The notes: generated by a model not told the origin, from the sequence alone. 64,000 bases of DNA from Posidonia oceanica (GCA_037176725.1 JAZBRS010000054.1:17006001-17070000); one strand, 5' to 3'. Counted from the stretch's first letter, positions 10,481-21,016 are shown. A program made the numbers and translations.

Positions 10481-10921
10481 TAGAGTTGCCTAGAAGGCGA
10501 CTCGCTAGGAATTGGCACAGAAAAGCAAGCAAAATAGGCAAAAGAGACACAAAGGCAAACAAAGAAGGCAAAATGCAAGCGAACGAAAACCAAAACGAAA
10601 GCCGGAGTCTGGCGTCCCCAGCGGAGTCGCCACTGTGCGACTCGCTGGGAGCCGACACAGGCAGACAAGCAAACAGACAAGGCAGACAAAGACACAAAGG
10701 TAAACAAAGATGTAAAGCACGCGAGCGAAAGCAAAGGCGAAAGCCGGAGTCTAGCATCCCCAGCGGAGTCGCCACTGTCGACTTCGCTGGGCAAAGCAGA
10801 CAGGCAAGCAAGCAAGCAAAAGCAAGGCAAAGGGCACCAAGGCAAACAAAGAATGCAAATCCTAAGCGAGCGAAAGCGAAGGCGAAAGCCGGAGTCTAGA
10901 CATCCCCAGCAGAGTCGCCAC
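10481..10921 (-). repeat. Tandem cassettes carrying the primer-binding-site motif
   Basis: Minus strand has TGGCGACTCTGCTGGGGA at 10920, TGGCGACTCCGCTGGGGA at 10774, the same at 10632, and a decayed version (GGCAACTCTACTTAGG) near 10490. Spacing is 146, 142 and about 142 bp. Each is followed by ACTCCGGCTTTCG and a pyrimidine-rich stretch. Overlapping Lys/Arg-rich or Leu/Cys-rich ORFs are artefacts. Confidence 0.85.
10901..10920 (-). other. Primer-binding site of element A
   Basis: TGGCGACTCTGCTGGGGATG, one base after the LTR end ...TACA at 10922. This type of site is reported for Tat/Ogre elements as complementary to a tRNA-Arg 3' end; the tRNA assignment is from memory. Confidence 0.7.
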
Positions 10922-11227
10922 TGTAGTAATCCCAATCAGAATCAGGCTTACTATTGGCGGCGATGTCCGAGGAGGAGGGCTCAACTCGAAAACACTTAAA
11001 ACAGAGGAGAAAAGAAGAAGATAAGACAATTCAGAGTTGCCACTGTATCCATTATCGGGAGACAAGGAAAATCGGGGAAATGCGTGGATTAACACGCAAA
11101 ACCAAGCAAGAAATGCAAAGCAAAGCTATGCAAAGGGAAACAAATGCAAATACATGCAAATGAGATGACTCATGCCTAGGATAAGGGCGATATGGTCATT
11201 GCGGGCCAAAAGACTGGGCAAGGACTC

Positions 11228-11270
11228 CTGTTACGCGCGGGGAAGGTGTTAGGCACCCTCGACACGCCTG
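11228..11270 (-). promoter_or_regulatory. Conserved hairpin in the distal LTR of element A
   Basis: Minus strand GGGTGCCTAACACCTTCCCC, with a GGTG-CCTAA-CACC stem-loop inside weaker GC arms. The same motif sits at the matching place in LTR B (29848-29879). Position near the LTR end suggests a structure in the transcript; its function is unknown to me. Confidence 0.6.
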
Positions 11271-11639
11271 AGAATCGGTCTTTCTAGGCTTACGTTCGCA
11301 TGCGTAGGGAAATGCAGATTGGAATGCCTAAATGCCAATGAATGCCAGAATGAATGCTTATAGGTGTGCTCTAAGTGGTAGGAAGCAATGCAAGAAAAGT
11401 AAACGTGCAATCTAAGTGCTCAGCAACGCTGTCTGTGTTCCGAACCGGGCGAAACCGGGCTCGTGAGAACTCCAGGCAGTAAGCATCACTGTCCTATATG
11501 CAAATGCAAGCGGAAAAGCTAAACAACGGTAAAACCATGCAGATGCAGGCGACATGTAAGAGAAAACGACGTAAAGCACGCGAAATAGTGCAAGAAACGA
11601 GAATGGCACGCAAAACGGTGCAAGAAAACAAGATCGGCA

Positions 11640-12115
11640 CGCAAAACAGTGCCAGAAACAAAGCGGGCAGCGAAACGGTGCCAAAAGCGAAGCGGGCACG
11701 CAAAACGGTGCCAAAAGCGAAGCGGGCACGCAAAACGGTGCCAAAGACAAAGCGGGCACGCAAAACGGTGCCAAAGACAAAGCGGACACGCAAAACGGTG
11801 CCAAAGACAAAGCGGGCACGCAAAACAGTGCCAAAAACAAAGCGGACACGCGAAACGGTGCCAAAAGCAAAGCGAGCACGCAAAAAGATGCCAAAGACAA
11901 AGCGGGCACGCAAAACGGTGGCAAAAACAAAGCGGGCACGCGAAACGATGCCAAAAGCAAAGCGGGCACGGAAAACGGTGCCAAAGACAAAGTGGCACGC
12001 AAAACGGTGCCAAAAACAAAGCGGGCACACGAAACGGTGCCAAAAGCAAAGCGGGCACGCAAAACGGTGCCAAAAACAAAGCGGGCATGCAAAACGGTGC
12101 TAAAAGCGGCGGAAT
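11640..12115. repeat. 30-bp tandem array, about 15-16 copies
   Basis: Unit is built from CAAAACGGTGCC, AAAAGCGAA or AAAGACAAA, and GCGGGCACG. The period is a multiple of three, so every frame stays open and gives artefactual repeats (10-residue KRARKTVPKT on plus, Phe/Ala/Cys-rich on minus). It lies inside the LTR. Confidence 0.9.
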
Positions 12116-12849
12116 AAAACCTCGACAAAACCATGCAGATGCAAATGCAAAGGGAGAGGATAAGAAAAGCGAAAGGAGAAGCAAACAGTGCGTGTGTGAG
12201 AACAGACACTGTTTAAGGGCTACACAGAGTAGATGTGAAGACCTACAATGGGGAAAATGAGCAAGTGGAGGGATTACCACTGCTTTGTGACTGTTTCCCA
12301 CTAAACCGCCCCACGATGTGTCTCGCACGCTGCCCAAAGCTCGCGGTGCGATCGGATCGTGGAAAAGGGGGAAGAAAGTCGCAATAAGTGGTGAATCCAG
12401 GGGAAACGCAACACAAAACACTTGGGAATACGCGAAAAGGGGAACGGAATTGATGGGTAAGAAGAGGAAGTCCTATTCTACATGTTCGAGGAAACAAAAA
12501 GCGAAAACGATGTATGCAATGCAAATGGTGTGCAAATGAATGCTGTGCAGGGGTTCAGAAGGACTTACCTAGAAAATCTGAGGCCTGATCTGAGATCTGC
12601 TTGGTCCATGCTGAAGAGCGCTCCGCCGGGGTCGTCCAGGTAGCTTGTTTGAGAAGATCCAACGGTCGGATTGGAAGATATCCCAGCTTCAAGGCAGAGG
12701 GGCCAGAACGGGGGAGAAGAATAGATCTAAGTGTACAGGAGATCCTAGGGGTGTGCAAAACAGGTCCTCCCTTGTGAATGGGAGCTAATGACGCTTAAGT
12801 GTGTGCAAAGGATGCAAAATGCAAGAATGCAAGAGTGCAATGCATGCAG

Positions 12850-13340
12850 AATGCAAGAAAAAGGCTTAAGGGTGATTTTTCAGAAAATTGGGGATTTAAA
12901 TGTAATTTTTGAAAGGATGGGGGTCTAAATGCAAAGATTTTGAAAAGTTTGGGGCTTTTATGCAATGATTTTGAAAAAAGGAGGGTCTGCATGCAATTTT
13001 ACAAAAGACAGGGTTTAAAATGCAATTTTCCAAGATGAGCATGCATCAGGACAAGTTTTGAAACCATGTGGCAAGTTAGAATGCGATTTTGAAATCATTA
13101 GGGTCCAAAATGCAATTTTTCCAGCAAAACAGGGGTCTAGTGGGTCTGGGAATGCAGATGGGGGACCTATATGCAATTTTCCAAACATGTGGGGGCTAAA
13201 ATGCAATTTTATAAGCAAAATATGCATTTAAATGATTTTTATAAGCATGCAGAGGACCTATGTGCAATTTTCAAATCATGCAGGGTCAAAAATGCAATTT
13301 TATAAGCAAAATATGCATTTAAATGACTACTGTGCATTGA
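12850..13340. repeat. Degenerate AATGCAATTTT repeats in LTR A
   Basis: Roughly 45-50-bp imperfect units with AATGCAATTTT, a spacer and AGGGTCTAAATGCAA. The same repeats occur inverted in LTR E at about 63410-64000, which helps assign both LTRs to one family. Confidence 0.7.
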
Positions 13341-13789
13341 GGAAGGTCCTATATGCAAAAATCAAAAAACATTGGGGAAATAATGCAATGTAGTAAGCAA
13401 AAATTGGAAAATAAAAGCTAAGTTAACAGGACAGAGGACTAAATTGCAATTATGGAAAACAGTAAGGACCTAAAATGCAATTTTACATGGCAAACTTAGA
13501 GCATTAAATCAGATTAATCAACTGCAGGACTAACATGCAATAATGAAAAGCTGGAGGGCTAGAGTCAAATTAATTACTGAAGGAAAGCACAGTAAAAGGA
13601 CTGACATGCAAATAAAGAAAACTACATATTTTTCATGCAATTTTATATGGTTTTAACTCGGAATTAAACGGATTTAATTAGATGAAGGACCTGAGAGTAA
13701 TAAAGCAAGAACTAAGACCAATAATGCAATATGTGGTAAAATAGCAAAGATAACAAAAAATAAAGGCACAGTAACATTCAGATCGTCGA

Positions 13790-13814
13790 CCACTGTAGCA
13801 GTTGCTACCAGTGG
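13790..13814. repeat. Conserved 25-bp inverted repeat in LTR A
   Basis: CCACTGTAGCAG followed by TTGCTACCAGTGG, arms nearly perfect. LTR E has the matching sequence at 63331-63355 with one difference by eye. It lies where the GC-rich block meets the AATGCAATTTT repeats. Confidence 0.7.
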
Positions 13815-16800
13815 CCGACAGAGGGAGCAAAGGGGGTATTGGTGCGGCGTAGACCGGCGGGCGGGCTTCACCAGAGCTCGACGGAGACCGGAACAGCATC
13901 GGCGAGCAGCGACGCTGCCTGGAGCAGGCCGGAGGAGACGCCGGAGGTCTGCAGACCTGCTCGGAGGCAGGCCGGCCGATCAGCGCAGCGTCGGCGAGTT
14001 CTGACGGCAGAGACATGCTTCTGGGGTCCGTGCGGAGCTGGGGCGCCGGTTGGAGCGACGTTCTGCAGACCAAAGCGGCGGGACGAGCAGTGAGGCTCGC
14101 CGGAGAAGACGACGCTGACCCGGCGTTGACTCGGCGCAGGAGAGAGAGAAAACCTAGTCTAAAGGGCGGAGAAGCAAGAGAGGAGGAAGACTAATCTACG
14201 GGTGAAGAAAGCTACCTGTTTCCATGGCTGAGGAGTCCCCCCAACGTTGGTCGACTTTGCAGAAGGCGGTGAGCTCGGTCTGGCTGCTGTGGGCGTCTCC
14301 GATGGCTTCTGGGCGTCTGGTTCTGCTCAGTGCATTGCTCCGGAGCTTGCTGAATGATCGGAGGGCAGCTACGAAGATCTGCGCGATAAGTGGGCTTGGT
14401 GGGTTCACAGCTGGTCACCGGAGGTGGGGATGGATGTCTGCTGCTCTCTAGATCAGTTGGAGGATGCCGGCGACTTGCTGGAGGTTGGGTGAAGGGTTCT
14501 GGGTGGTTAAATTGGACTTTGGAGGTCTGAGGATGGAGTTTGCAGGTGTGGTGGTTTCGGGCAGAAAAAAGGCGTAGGTGTTTGTGGTGGTAGGCTTGGT
14601 CTGTGGTGAGAGTTGGGCTGAAGGCTTGGGTAGTTTAGGAAGGTGGTGATCTGGTGGATTAGGGAGTGGAGTTTGGGACGAAATGGGGGCCTGTGGTGTC
14701 GGGAATTTCTAGGAGGAAAGGAGTTGGGTTCTGCTAAGAATTTTGGGTGTTCGGGGGCGGTTTCTGGAGTGGAAAGGCTGAGGGATGGAGGGACTGCGAT
14801 GCTGGGATTCTGGGTGAGGTTGGGGGAGGAATTGGGTGCAGTTTATGGTCTGGAACCGGTGTTGGTTTCAGTGGGGAGGAAGAGGAGGAAAAGGTCTGAA
14901 TTTTGCAGAGGAAAGGGAGGAGAATTGCAAGGATTCTGGGTGCTGGATGCTTTCTCTCTCAGGATGACGCGAAAAGTGTCGAAGGAGGAGAAGGCTTGGA
15001 AGTTTTAAGCAGCTCGGGAGGACAGACGCGCGCTGGGATTCAAATCCCCACCGGCGGGAGCACTGCTGCTGATGGAGAGGTGGTCGGCGAGAAGACGGGC
15101 AGTAAATGCCTTCCCAGAAGATCCGTTGAGTGCAAGAGGAGGAAGGTGGACTGGTGCTGAGGTGATCGGGAGGGAGAAGCGAAGTTGAATTTCAAAGAAG
15201 AGGAGGGAGTTGGTTCGCGGGAGGAGGAAGGGAAATCCGGGGAAGAAGAAGAAAGGTGGAATGCGGGCCGGGCTGCGAACTGAAAAAGAAAAAGAAAGAA
15301 AGAAAAGAAAGAAGGAAGGCGGGAACGGGCTGGACTAGGCCCAGCAGGAGAGAAAAAAAGATAAAGAAAAAGGAAGAAAGGGAAAAAGAGGAGAAATAAA
15401 TTAGATAAAAATAAAATAAAAATAGATAAAAATATTAGAATGATTGTGTTTTAAGTTAGGACCTTGATTAAGTTTTTTAATGATCGTTTTTGGTTAGTTA
15501 ATTAGGTTTAGAGGAATTTTGGGTTTGATTAGGGTTTTAAAGGTTTTCTTTGTCTTTGATTTGTTTTTTACTTTAATTAAATGTTTGTTAAGCCTTTTAA
15601 GTTGTTTTTTAATTATGTTTTTCTTGTTAAGTACTTGGGATGTTAGTTAGGATTTTTTAAAGTTTGCTTTTAAATTAATTAGAGTGGGTTTTAGATTTTT
15701 AGTCTTTCTTTCTTAAGTCTTCTTTGATTTGTTTTTTGATTTTTGTTTGTTAAGCTCTTTTAATATTTTTTTAAATTAAGTTTTCATGTTAAGTTTTTAA
15801 GTGTTTTTGGATTTTTTTAATTGTCTGTTTTTCCTTTTACTTAGGTTTTTGAATTACTCTTTTAAGTTTGTTAAGTTAGGTTTTTCTTTTCCTTAAGTGA
15901 TTGTCTTAGTGTGTTTTTTTTTAGTTGTTTTCTCCTCCTTTTTAGGATTTGTTTTTGATTATTTTTTATTGGGGTTTTTACTTTGTTTGTTTTGGTTACA
16001 TTTTAGTTTTTTTTTTCCTGATTTTACAGCATTTTCTTTTGGTTTGTTTTGCATTTTTTAGCTTGCATTCTTGGTTTTCTATTTTAGCTGGATTTAGTTG
16101 GGTTTAGGTTTTTAATTGTTTATTTAATATTTTTAATTATTTTTCTTAGGGTTTTGGTTTGTTTTCCTTTTGTTTTAGAGTTTTAGAGGTTTTTAAGGAT
16201 TTTTTTGGGACTTAGTAAAAGAAAGAAAAAGAAAAGGGGAAGGAAGAAGAAAGGGGAAAGAGAGGAGGAATAAAGAGGAAGGGGAGGAGTTGAAGGAAAA
16301 TAATTTTTTGAAAATCAAAGATAATGGTAAAAATAAGATAAAAATAGGAAATAGATTGAGGAGAGATAGATGCACAAGGAGGGCCCACAGCCAGGCAAGA
16401 AAAAAGGAGAGAAGGGGATGAAGAGAAGGAGGATAATCAGGAGAGAGAGAGGAGAGAGAAAAGAATAATCCTGGAGAGAGAAAACGATAATTTGGGTAAA
16501 TAGAGGGTTTAAAGGTTTTGAAAAGGGGTGAAAATTGGGAAATGTGTAGCCTAAGGTCTCTAGTGTTGGTTCTAGGTCTTTGGTTTAGTTTTGAAAATGT
16601 TTTGGAAGGGTTTTGAGGTGTAGAAAAGGGGTAGTTTTACCTAGGCTTTCTAAGGTTTTTGGGAATGGTTTCGGGTTGAAAATTTCTAAGTGTTTGGGTA
16701 GGTTTGCTAAGTAGGGGGTGATAGGTTTTCCTATGGTTTTTGGGTAAGTTTTGGGTTTGGGAAATAGGTGTAGGCTTAGGTCAAGTTTAGGCTTGATTTG

Positions 16801-16898
16801 AAGGGTAAGATGAAGAGGATTGGTGTAGTTTTGACCTAGGTTTAGATCCAGAAGTCACCAGAAGATCCCAATTGGTTCAAGCCTGTCAAAATGGGGTG

Positions 16899-17740
16899 TC
16901 AACAAACACATATGTACATAAGCTTGGCGTGATAAGGGCTAATGGTTAAGGTTTCGTTTGGAAAAAGCACCAGCCCTCCAATCAGAACAAAAATGCACTC
17001 CAAGCAGGAAGCTTCAGAGCGTATGCTGTCGCGTTGCTTCAAGAAGAACTTCCACAAAGAAGCAAGATTGATGCAGCCATCTAATACCAGGTCCTTTGGC
17101 ACGATGACAGAATCGAAGATACGTTTCAAAAGGGAAAAAGATCCTACTATCCCGGTCGGCAGGAGATATGCGTCCCTAGAATAAATAGACGAGTCAGCTT
17201 GCCGAATGCTTAATAGGACGCTTACCTCCTCCAGAAAAATAGTCAGCACCCTGAAGAGGTGAAAAACGTGTGAGTTAGGGGGTTCCACAACCCACAAAGG
17301 CCGAAAATCGCCTTCCAGTCAATAGGTTGCCAAAATTGCCAGAGAGTTTGACAAAGGCCAGCCCCTTCCAAGCGCTCACGACATTTCTTCAATGTCCAAG
17401 TGCGAAAATGCTAAACCCAGTCCAGCTGATAGGCTTTTGGATCACGATTGTTATTTGAAGAGGCCAAGGGCTAAGGAATAAAAATCAGCGTAAAAGAAAG
17501 ATACAAGAGCAAGAGCATTAACTAAAAGAAGAAAATAGCAGGAAAAGAAGAAATACCTTCTCGTTCACCAGAAGATTCACCAGATGATTGGGCATGGTCT
17601 CCAACCGGAGTTGCACCAGATCAGAAGGAGAAGAAAAAATGGCTACTCGAAAGGCATGACGCGGAATCTTGCTCAGATCCAAAAGAGAAAACTGCAACTC
17701 CTTGCAAATGACAGAAACCAACCAAACGAGAAATTCAGTA
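16899..17740 (-). pseudogene. Degraded transposon-borne ORFs, possibly PMD-like
   Basis: Two short minus frames, 17297-16899 (132 aa) and 17721-17518, encode ordinary non-repetitive protein sequence. The first has LTIFLEEVSVLLSI, which resembles the T-x-LEDV-x-LLGL part of the plant mobile domain, and later CIFVLIGGLVLFPNE, which resembles the PMD segment with ...LFP. Neither has a convincing start and the frame runs into the boundary of LTR A at 16904, so this is a fragment cut by that insertion. A GTAAGC/TTCTAG pair near 17226-17165 could be an intron, but removing it shifts the frame. The family call is tentative. Confidence 0.35.
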
Positions 17741-18040
17741 AGGTTTTACTTATCAAAGCCAAGGGAAGGGCTTAATATAGGCCTTGATGCCTTCACAAGC
17801 ATGGAAACACCAAGAAATCGGAGATTTACTGCCAAAATGGTGATATCAGAACAGGAAAGGAAGGCAGTCTGTCTCGAGACATTATACGCATCCTTCAGGC
17901 TGTCCAACGTTAGACATGGAGATTAGCCCGTCCAACGTTGAACGCTGCAAAGCTAACGTCCAACGATCCAAAGCAGAACCAAGAGCGAATCGGAATTTCC
18001 CGAGGCACAACCTGGCAAACAAAGCCAATGCAACTGAAGA
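17741..18040. other. Unassigned segment of element C internal region
   Basis: About 300 bp leading into the first C array. Short ORFs only; no family recognised. It includes several TCCAACGTT-like motifs near 17890-17950. Confidence 0.5.
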
Positions 18041-18044
18041 AGTA

Positions 18045-18560
18045 TCCTGTTATTCCCCTGGGCAACCCCCTTGGCGATTTTTATTTCAGCTTTTCTTGGG
18101 CAACCCCCTTGGCATGTTTTATTACAACTTCCCCTAGGCAACCCCCTCGGTGATTTTTACTTCAGCTTTCCTTGGTCAATCCCCTTGACATGTTTTATCT
18201 CAGCTTTCCTTGGGCAACTCCCTTGGCATGTTTTATTATAGCTTCCCCATGGGCAACCCCCTCGGCGATTTTTATTTCAACTTTCCTTGGGCAACCCCCT
18301 TGGCATGCTTTATCATAGCTTTTCCTTGGACAACCCCCTTGGCATGTCTTAGTTAAGTTTTTCCTTGGGTAACCCCCTAGGTAATTTTTATCACAGCTTT
18401 CCTTGGGGCAACCCCCTTGGCATGTTTTATTTCAGCTTTCCCTTGGGCAACCTCCTCGGCGATTTTATTACAGCTTTTCCTTGGGCAACCCCCTTGGCAT
18501 GTTTTATTTCAGCTTTCCCCTGGGCAATCCCCTCGGTGATTTTATTTTAGCTTTATCCCT
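18045..18560. repeat. Array C1: about 58-bp units
   Basis: About nine units of CTTGGGCAACCCCCTTGGC, followed by ATGTTTTATTTCAGCTTTC or GATTTTTATTTCAGC. Alternate units end in ATGTTTTAT or CGATTTTTAT, hinting at a dimeric organisation. It lies upstream of purine tract and LTR C. Confidence 0.8.
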
Positions 18561-18564
18561 TTGG

Positions 18565-19615
18565 GCAACACCTAAAGGTCGATTTCTGAGTGTTGGATCA
18601 TTGATCCAACTCGTTTTCTCTGAGTGTTGGATGATTGATCCAGCTCAAGTCTTTTAAATTTCAGCTTTATCCCTTTAGGCAACACCCAAAGGTCGATTTT
18701 CGAGTATTGGATCACTGATCCAGCTCGTTTTCTCTGAGTGTTGGATGATTGATCCAGCTCAACTCTTTTAAATTTCAGTTCGACCCTCTTGGGCAACCCC
18801 CTCAGCAAGTCTTTTAAATTTCAGCTTTATCCCTTTGGGTAACACCCAAAGGTCGATTTCCGAGTGTTGGATCACTGATCCAACTTGTTTTCTCTGAGTG
18901 TTGGATGATTGATCCAGCTCAAGTCTTTTAAATTTCAGTTCGACCCCCTTGGGCAACCTCCTTGGCAAGTTTTTTAAATTCCAGCTTTATCCCTTTGGGC
19001 AACACCCAAAGGTCGATTTCCAAGTGTTGGATCACTGATCCAGCTCGTTTTCTCTGAGTGTTGGACGATTGATCCAGCTCAAGTTTTTTAAATTTCAATT
19101 CGACCCCCTTGGGCAATCCCCTCGGTAAGTCTTTTAAATTTCAACTTTACCTATTTGGGCAACACCCAAAGGTCGATTTCCGAGTGTTGGATCACTGATC
19201 CAGCTTGTTTTCTCTGAGTGTTGGATGATTGATCCAGCTCAAGTCTTTTAAATTTCAGTTCGACCCCCTTGGGTAACCCCCTCGGCAAGTCTTTTAAATT
19301 TCAGTTTTATCTCTTTGGGCAACACCCAAAGGTCGATTTCCGAGTGTTGGATCACTGATCCAGCTCGTTTTCTCTGAGTGTTGGATAATTGATCCAGCTC
19401 AAGTTTTTTAAATTTTAGTTCGACCCCCGTGGGCAATCCCCTTGGCAGTGTCTTTTAAATTTCAGCTTTATCCCTTTGGGCAATACCCAAAGGTCGGTTT
19501 TCGAGTGTTGGATCAATTTTTCAGCTCGTTTTCTCTGAGTGTTGGATGATTGATCCAGCTCAAGTCTTTTAAATTTCAGTTCGACCCCCTTGAGCAACCC
19601 CCTTGGCAGTATCTT
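18565..19615. repeat. Array C2: 160-bp units, about 6.5 copies
   Basis: The GGTCGATTT start recurs near 18692, 18852, 19012, 19172 and 19332, giving a 160-bp period. Each unit has GTTGGATCACTGATCCA (7-1-7 inverted repeat), a looser version GTTGGATGATTGATCCA, and the GGGCAACCCC core shared with array C1. Minus ORFs of 60-160 aa here are artefacts. Confidence 0.9.
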
Positions 19616-19684
19616 TAGATTTTGTTTGACCCCCTTAGGCAACCCCCATGGCAGTGTCTTTAATTTTCTGTTTGACCCCCTCGG

Positions 19685-19880
19685 ACAACCCCCGTGGCCG
19701 TGTCCCTTAACAAAAGCAAACCAGCAGGAATCCCGGAGCACAACTGGATAACCAAAGCAAAAAATCCCGGAGCACAACCGGGTAACCAAAGCAAAGAACC
19801 CCAGAGCACGACCGGGTAAACAAAGCAAACAATCCAAAAGCAGGTACCCCGGAGCACAACTGGGTAAACAAAGCAAAGCC
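19685..19880. repeat. Short repeats around CCCGGAGCACAACCGGGTAA
   Basis: Four to five imperfect units of about 33-40 bp (CCCGGAGCAC, then ACTGGRTAAMCAAAGC) link array C2 to the 112-bp array. Confidence 0.6.
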
Positions 19881-19884
19881 AACG

Positions 19885-20370
19885 GTATTAGTGGACCCAT
19901 CGTTCACTAACTCCCGGGTCAGAAGACGACGGTCTCTGTCGAGAATGTAGGCAACATTCGATGAAAGGACACTTGATTCTGGCGAATAAAGCCAACAGTA
20001 TTAGTGGACCCATCGTTTACTAACTACCAGGTCAGAAGACGACGGTCTCTGTTGAGAATGTAGGCAACATTCGATGAAAGGACATTTGATTCTGGCGAAT
20101 AAAGCCAATGGTATCAGTGGACCCATCGTTCATTGATTTCGGGTCACAAGACGATGGTCTCTGTCGAGAATGTAGGCAACATTTAATGAAAGGACACTTG
20201 ATTGTGACAAATATAGCCAACGCGGCTAGCAGAGAAGAGGTCAACCCCCTTTGCCCAACACCTGGGAACATCATGGACCTCTCGCTCACCAACCTGCGCA
20301 TCATAAGACGACGGTCCCTGTGGAGAGTGTAGGCTACACTTGATGAAAGGGCACCTGATTATGACAAAAT
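19885..20370. repeat. Array C3: about 112-bp units, three copies plus one diverged
   Basis: GTGGACCCATCGTT recurs at 19891, 20003 and 20117. Each unit has AGAAGACGACGGTCTCTG and GAATGTAGGCAACATTCGAT, a short inverted repeat. A fourth, diverged copy spans about 20230-20370. Confidence 0.85.
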
Positions 20371-20599
20371 TGCATCCATGCATGTGTCAGTTTGCCTTAG
20401 GTGGTGAGAAAAATTCCTGAGCCAATCCGGTATACAAATTAAAGCCGGCAATGATGGAGGAACATCATTATCTAGGGTCATGCATTGCATATCATGATCA
20501 CCTTCTTTGCATTCCCGCCAGCACGCATCCATACATAGCGCATTGTATTGCATTCGCATTGAGTGGTCGTCGGAAACATTAGCTATCAATCTTTTAAGC

Positions 20600-20885
20600 T
20601 TAACTCCCACGGGCAACCCTCGTGGCCATGTCTTTTAGTTTGACCCCTGTAGGCAACCCTTGTGGCAGTGTCTTTAGTTTGACCCCTGCGGGCAACCCTC
20701 ATGGCAGTGTCTTTAGTTTGACCCTAGCGGACAACCCCTGTGGCAATGTCTTTAGTTTGACCCCCGCGGGCAACTCCCGAGGCAGTGTCTTTTAGTTCGA
20801 CCCCTGCGGGCAACCCCTGCGGTCGTGTCTTTAGTCTGTTCCCCTTGGGCAATCCCCTAGGCCGTGTTTCTTTAGCCAACCCTCA
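20600..20885. repeat. Array C4: about 41-bp units
   Basis: Six to seven units of GCGGGCAACCCYYGTGGC, then AGTGTCTTTAGTTTGACC. The GGGCAACCC core is shared with arrays C1 and C2 but the period differs. Confidence 0.8.
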
Positions 20886-21003
20886 TTATGTCTCGTCCAA
20901 GTCTGGTGGCAGCAGGCATTGGATTTCTTTTAGGATCCTTGGGTAGCGCCACACGGGGGTATTGTCTTGCCTTGTAGATAACTTCGTGCCGAAGCCATCT
21001 TCA

Positions 21004-21016
21004 ATGAGAGGTAATC
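21004..21016 (+). other. Purine-rich tract before LTR C
   Basis: ATGAGAGGTAATC immediately precedes TGTAGATACCCC. It is weaker than the tracts of A, B and D but in the expected place for a plus-strand element with its 3' LTR to the right. Confidence 0.6.

Larger units (their letters stand above)
1189..16904 (-). mobile_element. Element A: large gag-only Tat/Ogre-like Ty3/gypsy retrotransposon
   Basis: Minus-strand LTR retrotransposon. 5' LTR 16904-10922, primer-binding site at 10920, long leader, gag 9331-7163, long 3' untranslated region, purine tract 3089-3077, 3' LTR from 3076. The two LTR copies align by eye from 3076 to 1189 against 16904 to 15039 with few substitutions and small indels, so insertion looks fairly recent. 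Left of 1189 the second LTR is replaced by PMD sequence, so the element is incomplete or rearranged there. No protease, reverse transcriptase, RNase H or integrase is visible, so it is non-autonomous. The very long LTR, the TGGCGACTC-type primer site and the CHHC gag knuckle fit the Tat/Ogre lineage. Confidence 0.85.
10922..16904 (-). repeat. 5' LTR of element A (about 5.98 kb)
   Basis: Runs from TGTTGACACCCC at 16904 to ...TACTACA at 10922 on the minus strand. In order it has a T-rich block (about 16200-15400), an A/G-rich block near 15180-15400, a GC-rich block (14450-13790), a conserved inverted repeat (13790-13814), degenerate AATGCAATTTT repeats (13340-12850), a 30-bp tandem array (12115-11640) and a hairpin (near 11240-11260). 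LTR E at 60271-64000 follows the same plan. Bases 16905-16909 (AACAC) are the candidate target duplication, but the partner is not in the window. Confidence 0.8.

Noticed and set aside
10189..10935. Leu/Cys-rich minus ORFs resembling membrane proteins
   Set aside because: They lie over the primer-site cassettes and pyrimidine-rich leader; the hydrophobicity comes from CTT/TTG/TGC repeats.
11412..12421. Long basic or Phe/Ala-rich ORFs (178-300 aa) over the 30-bp array
   Set aside because: The unit length is a multiple of three and has no stops, so open frames are expected on both strands; the array is inside an LTR.
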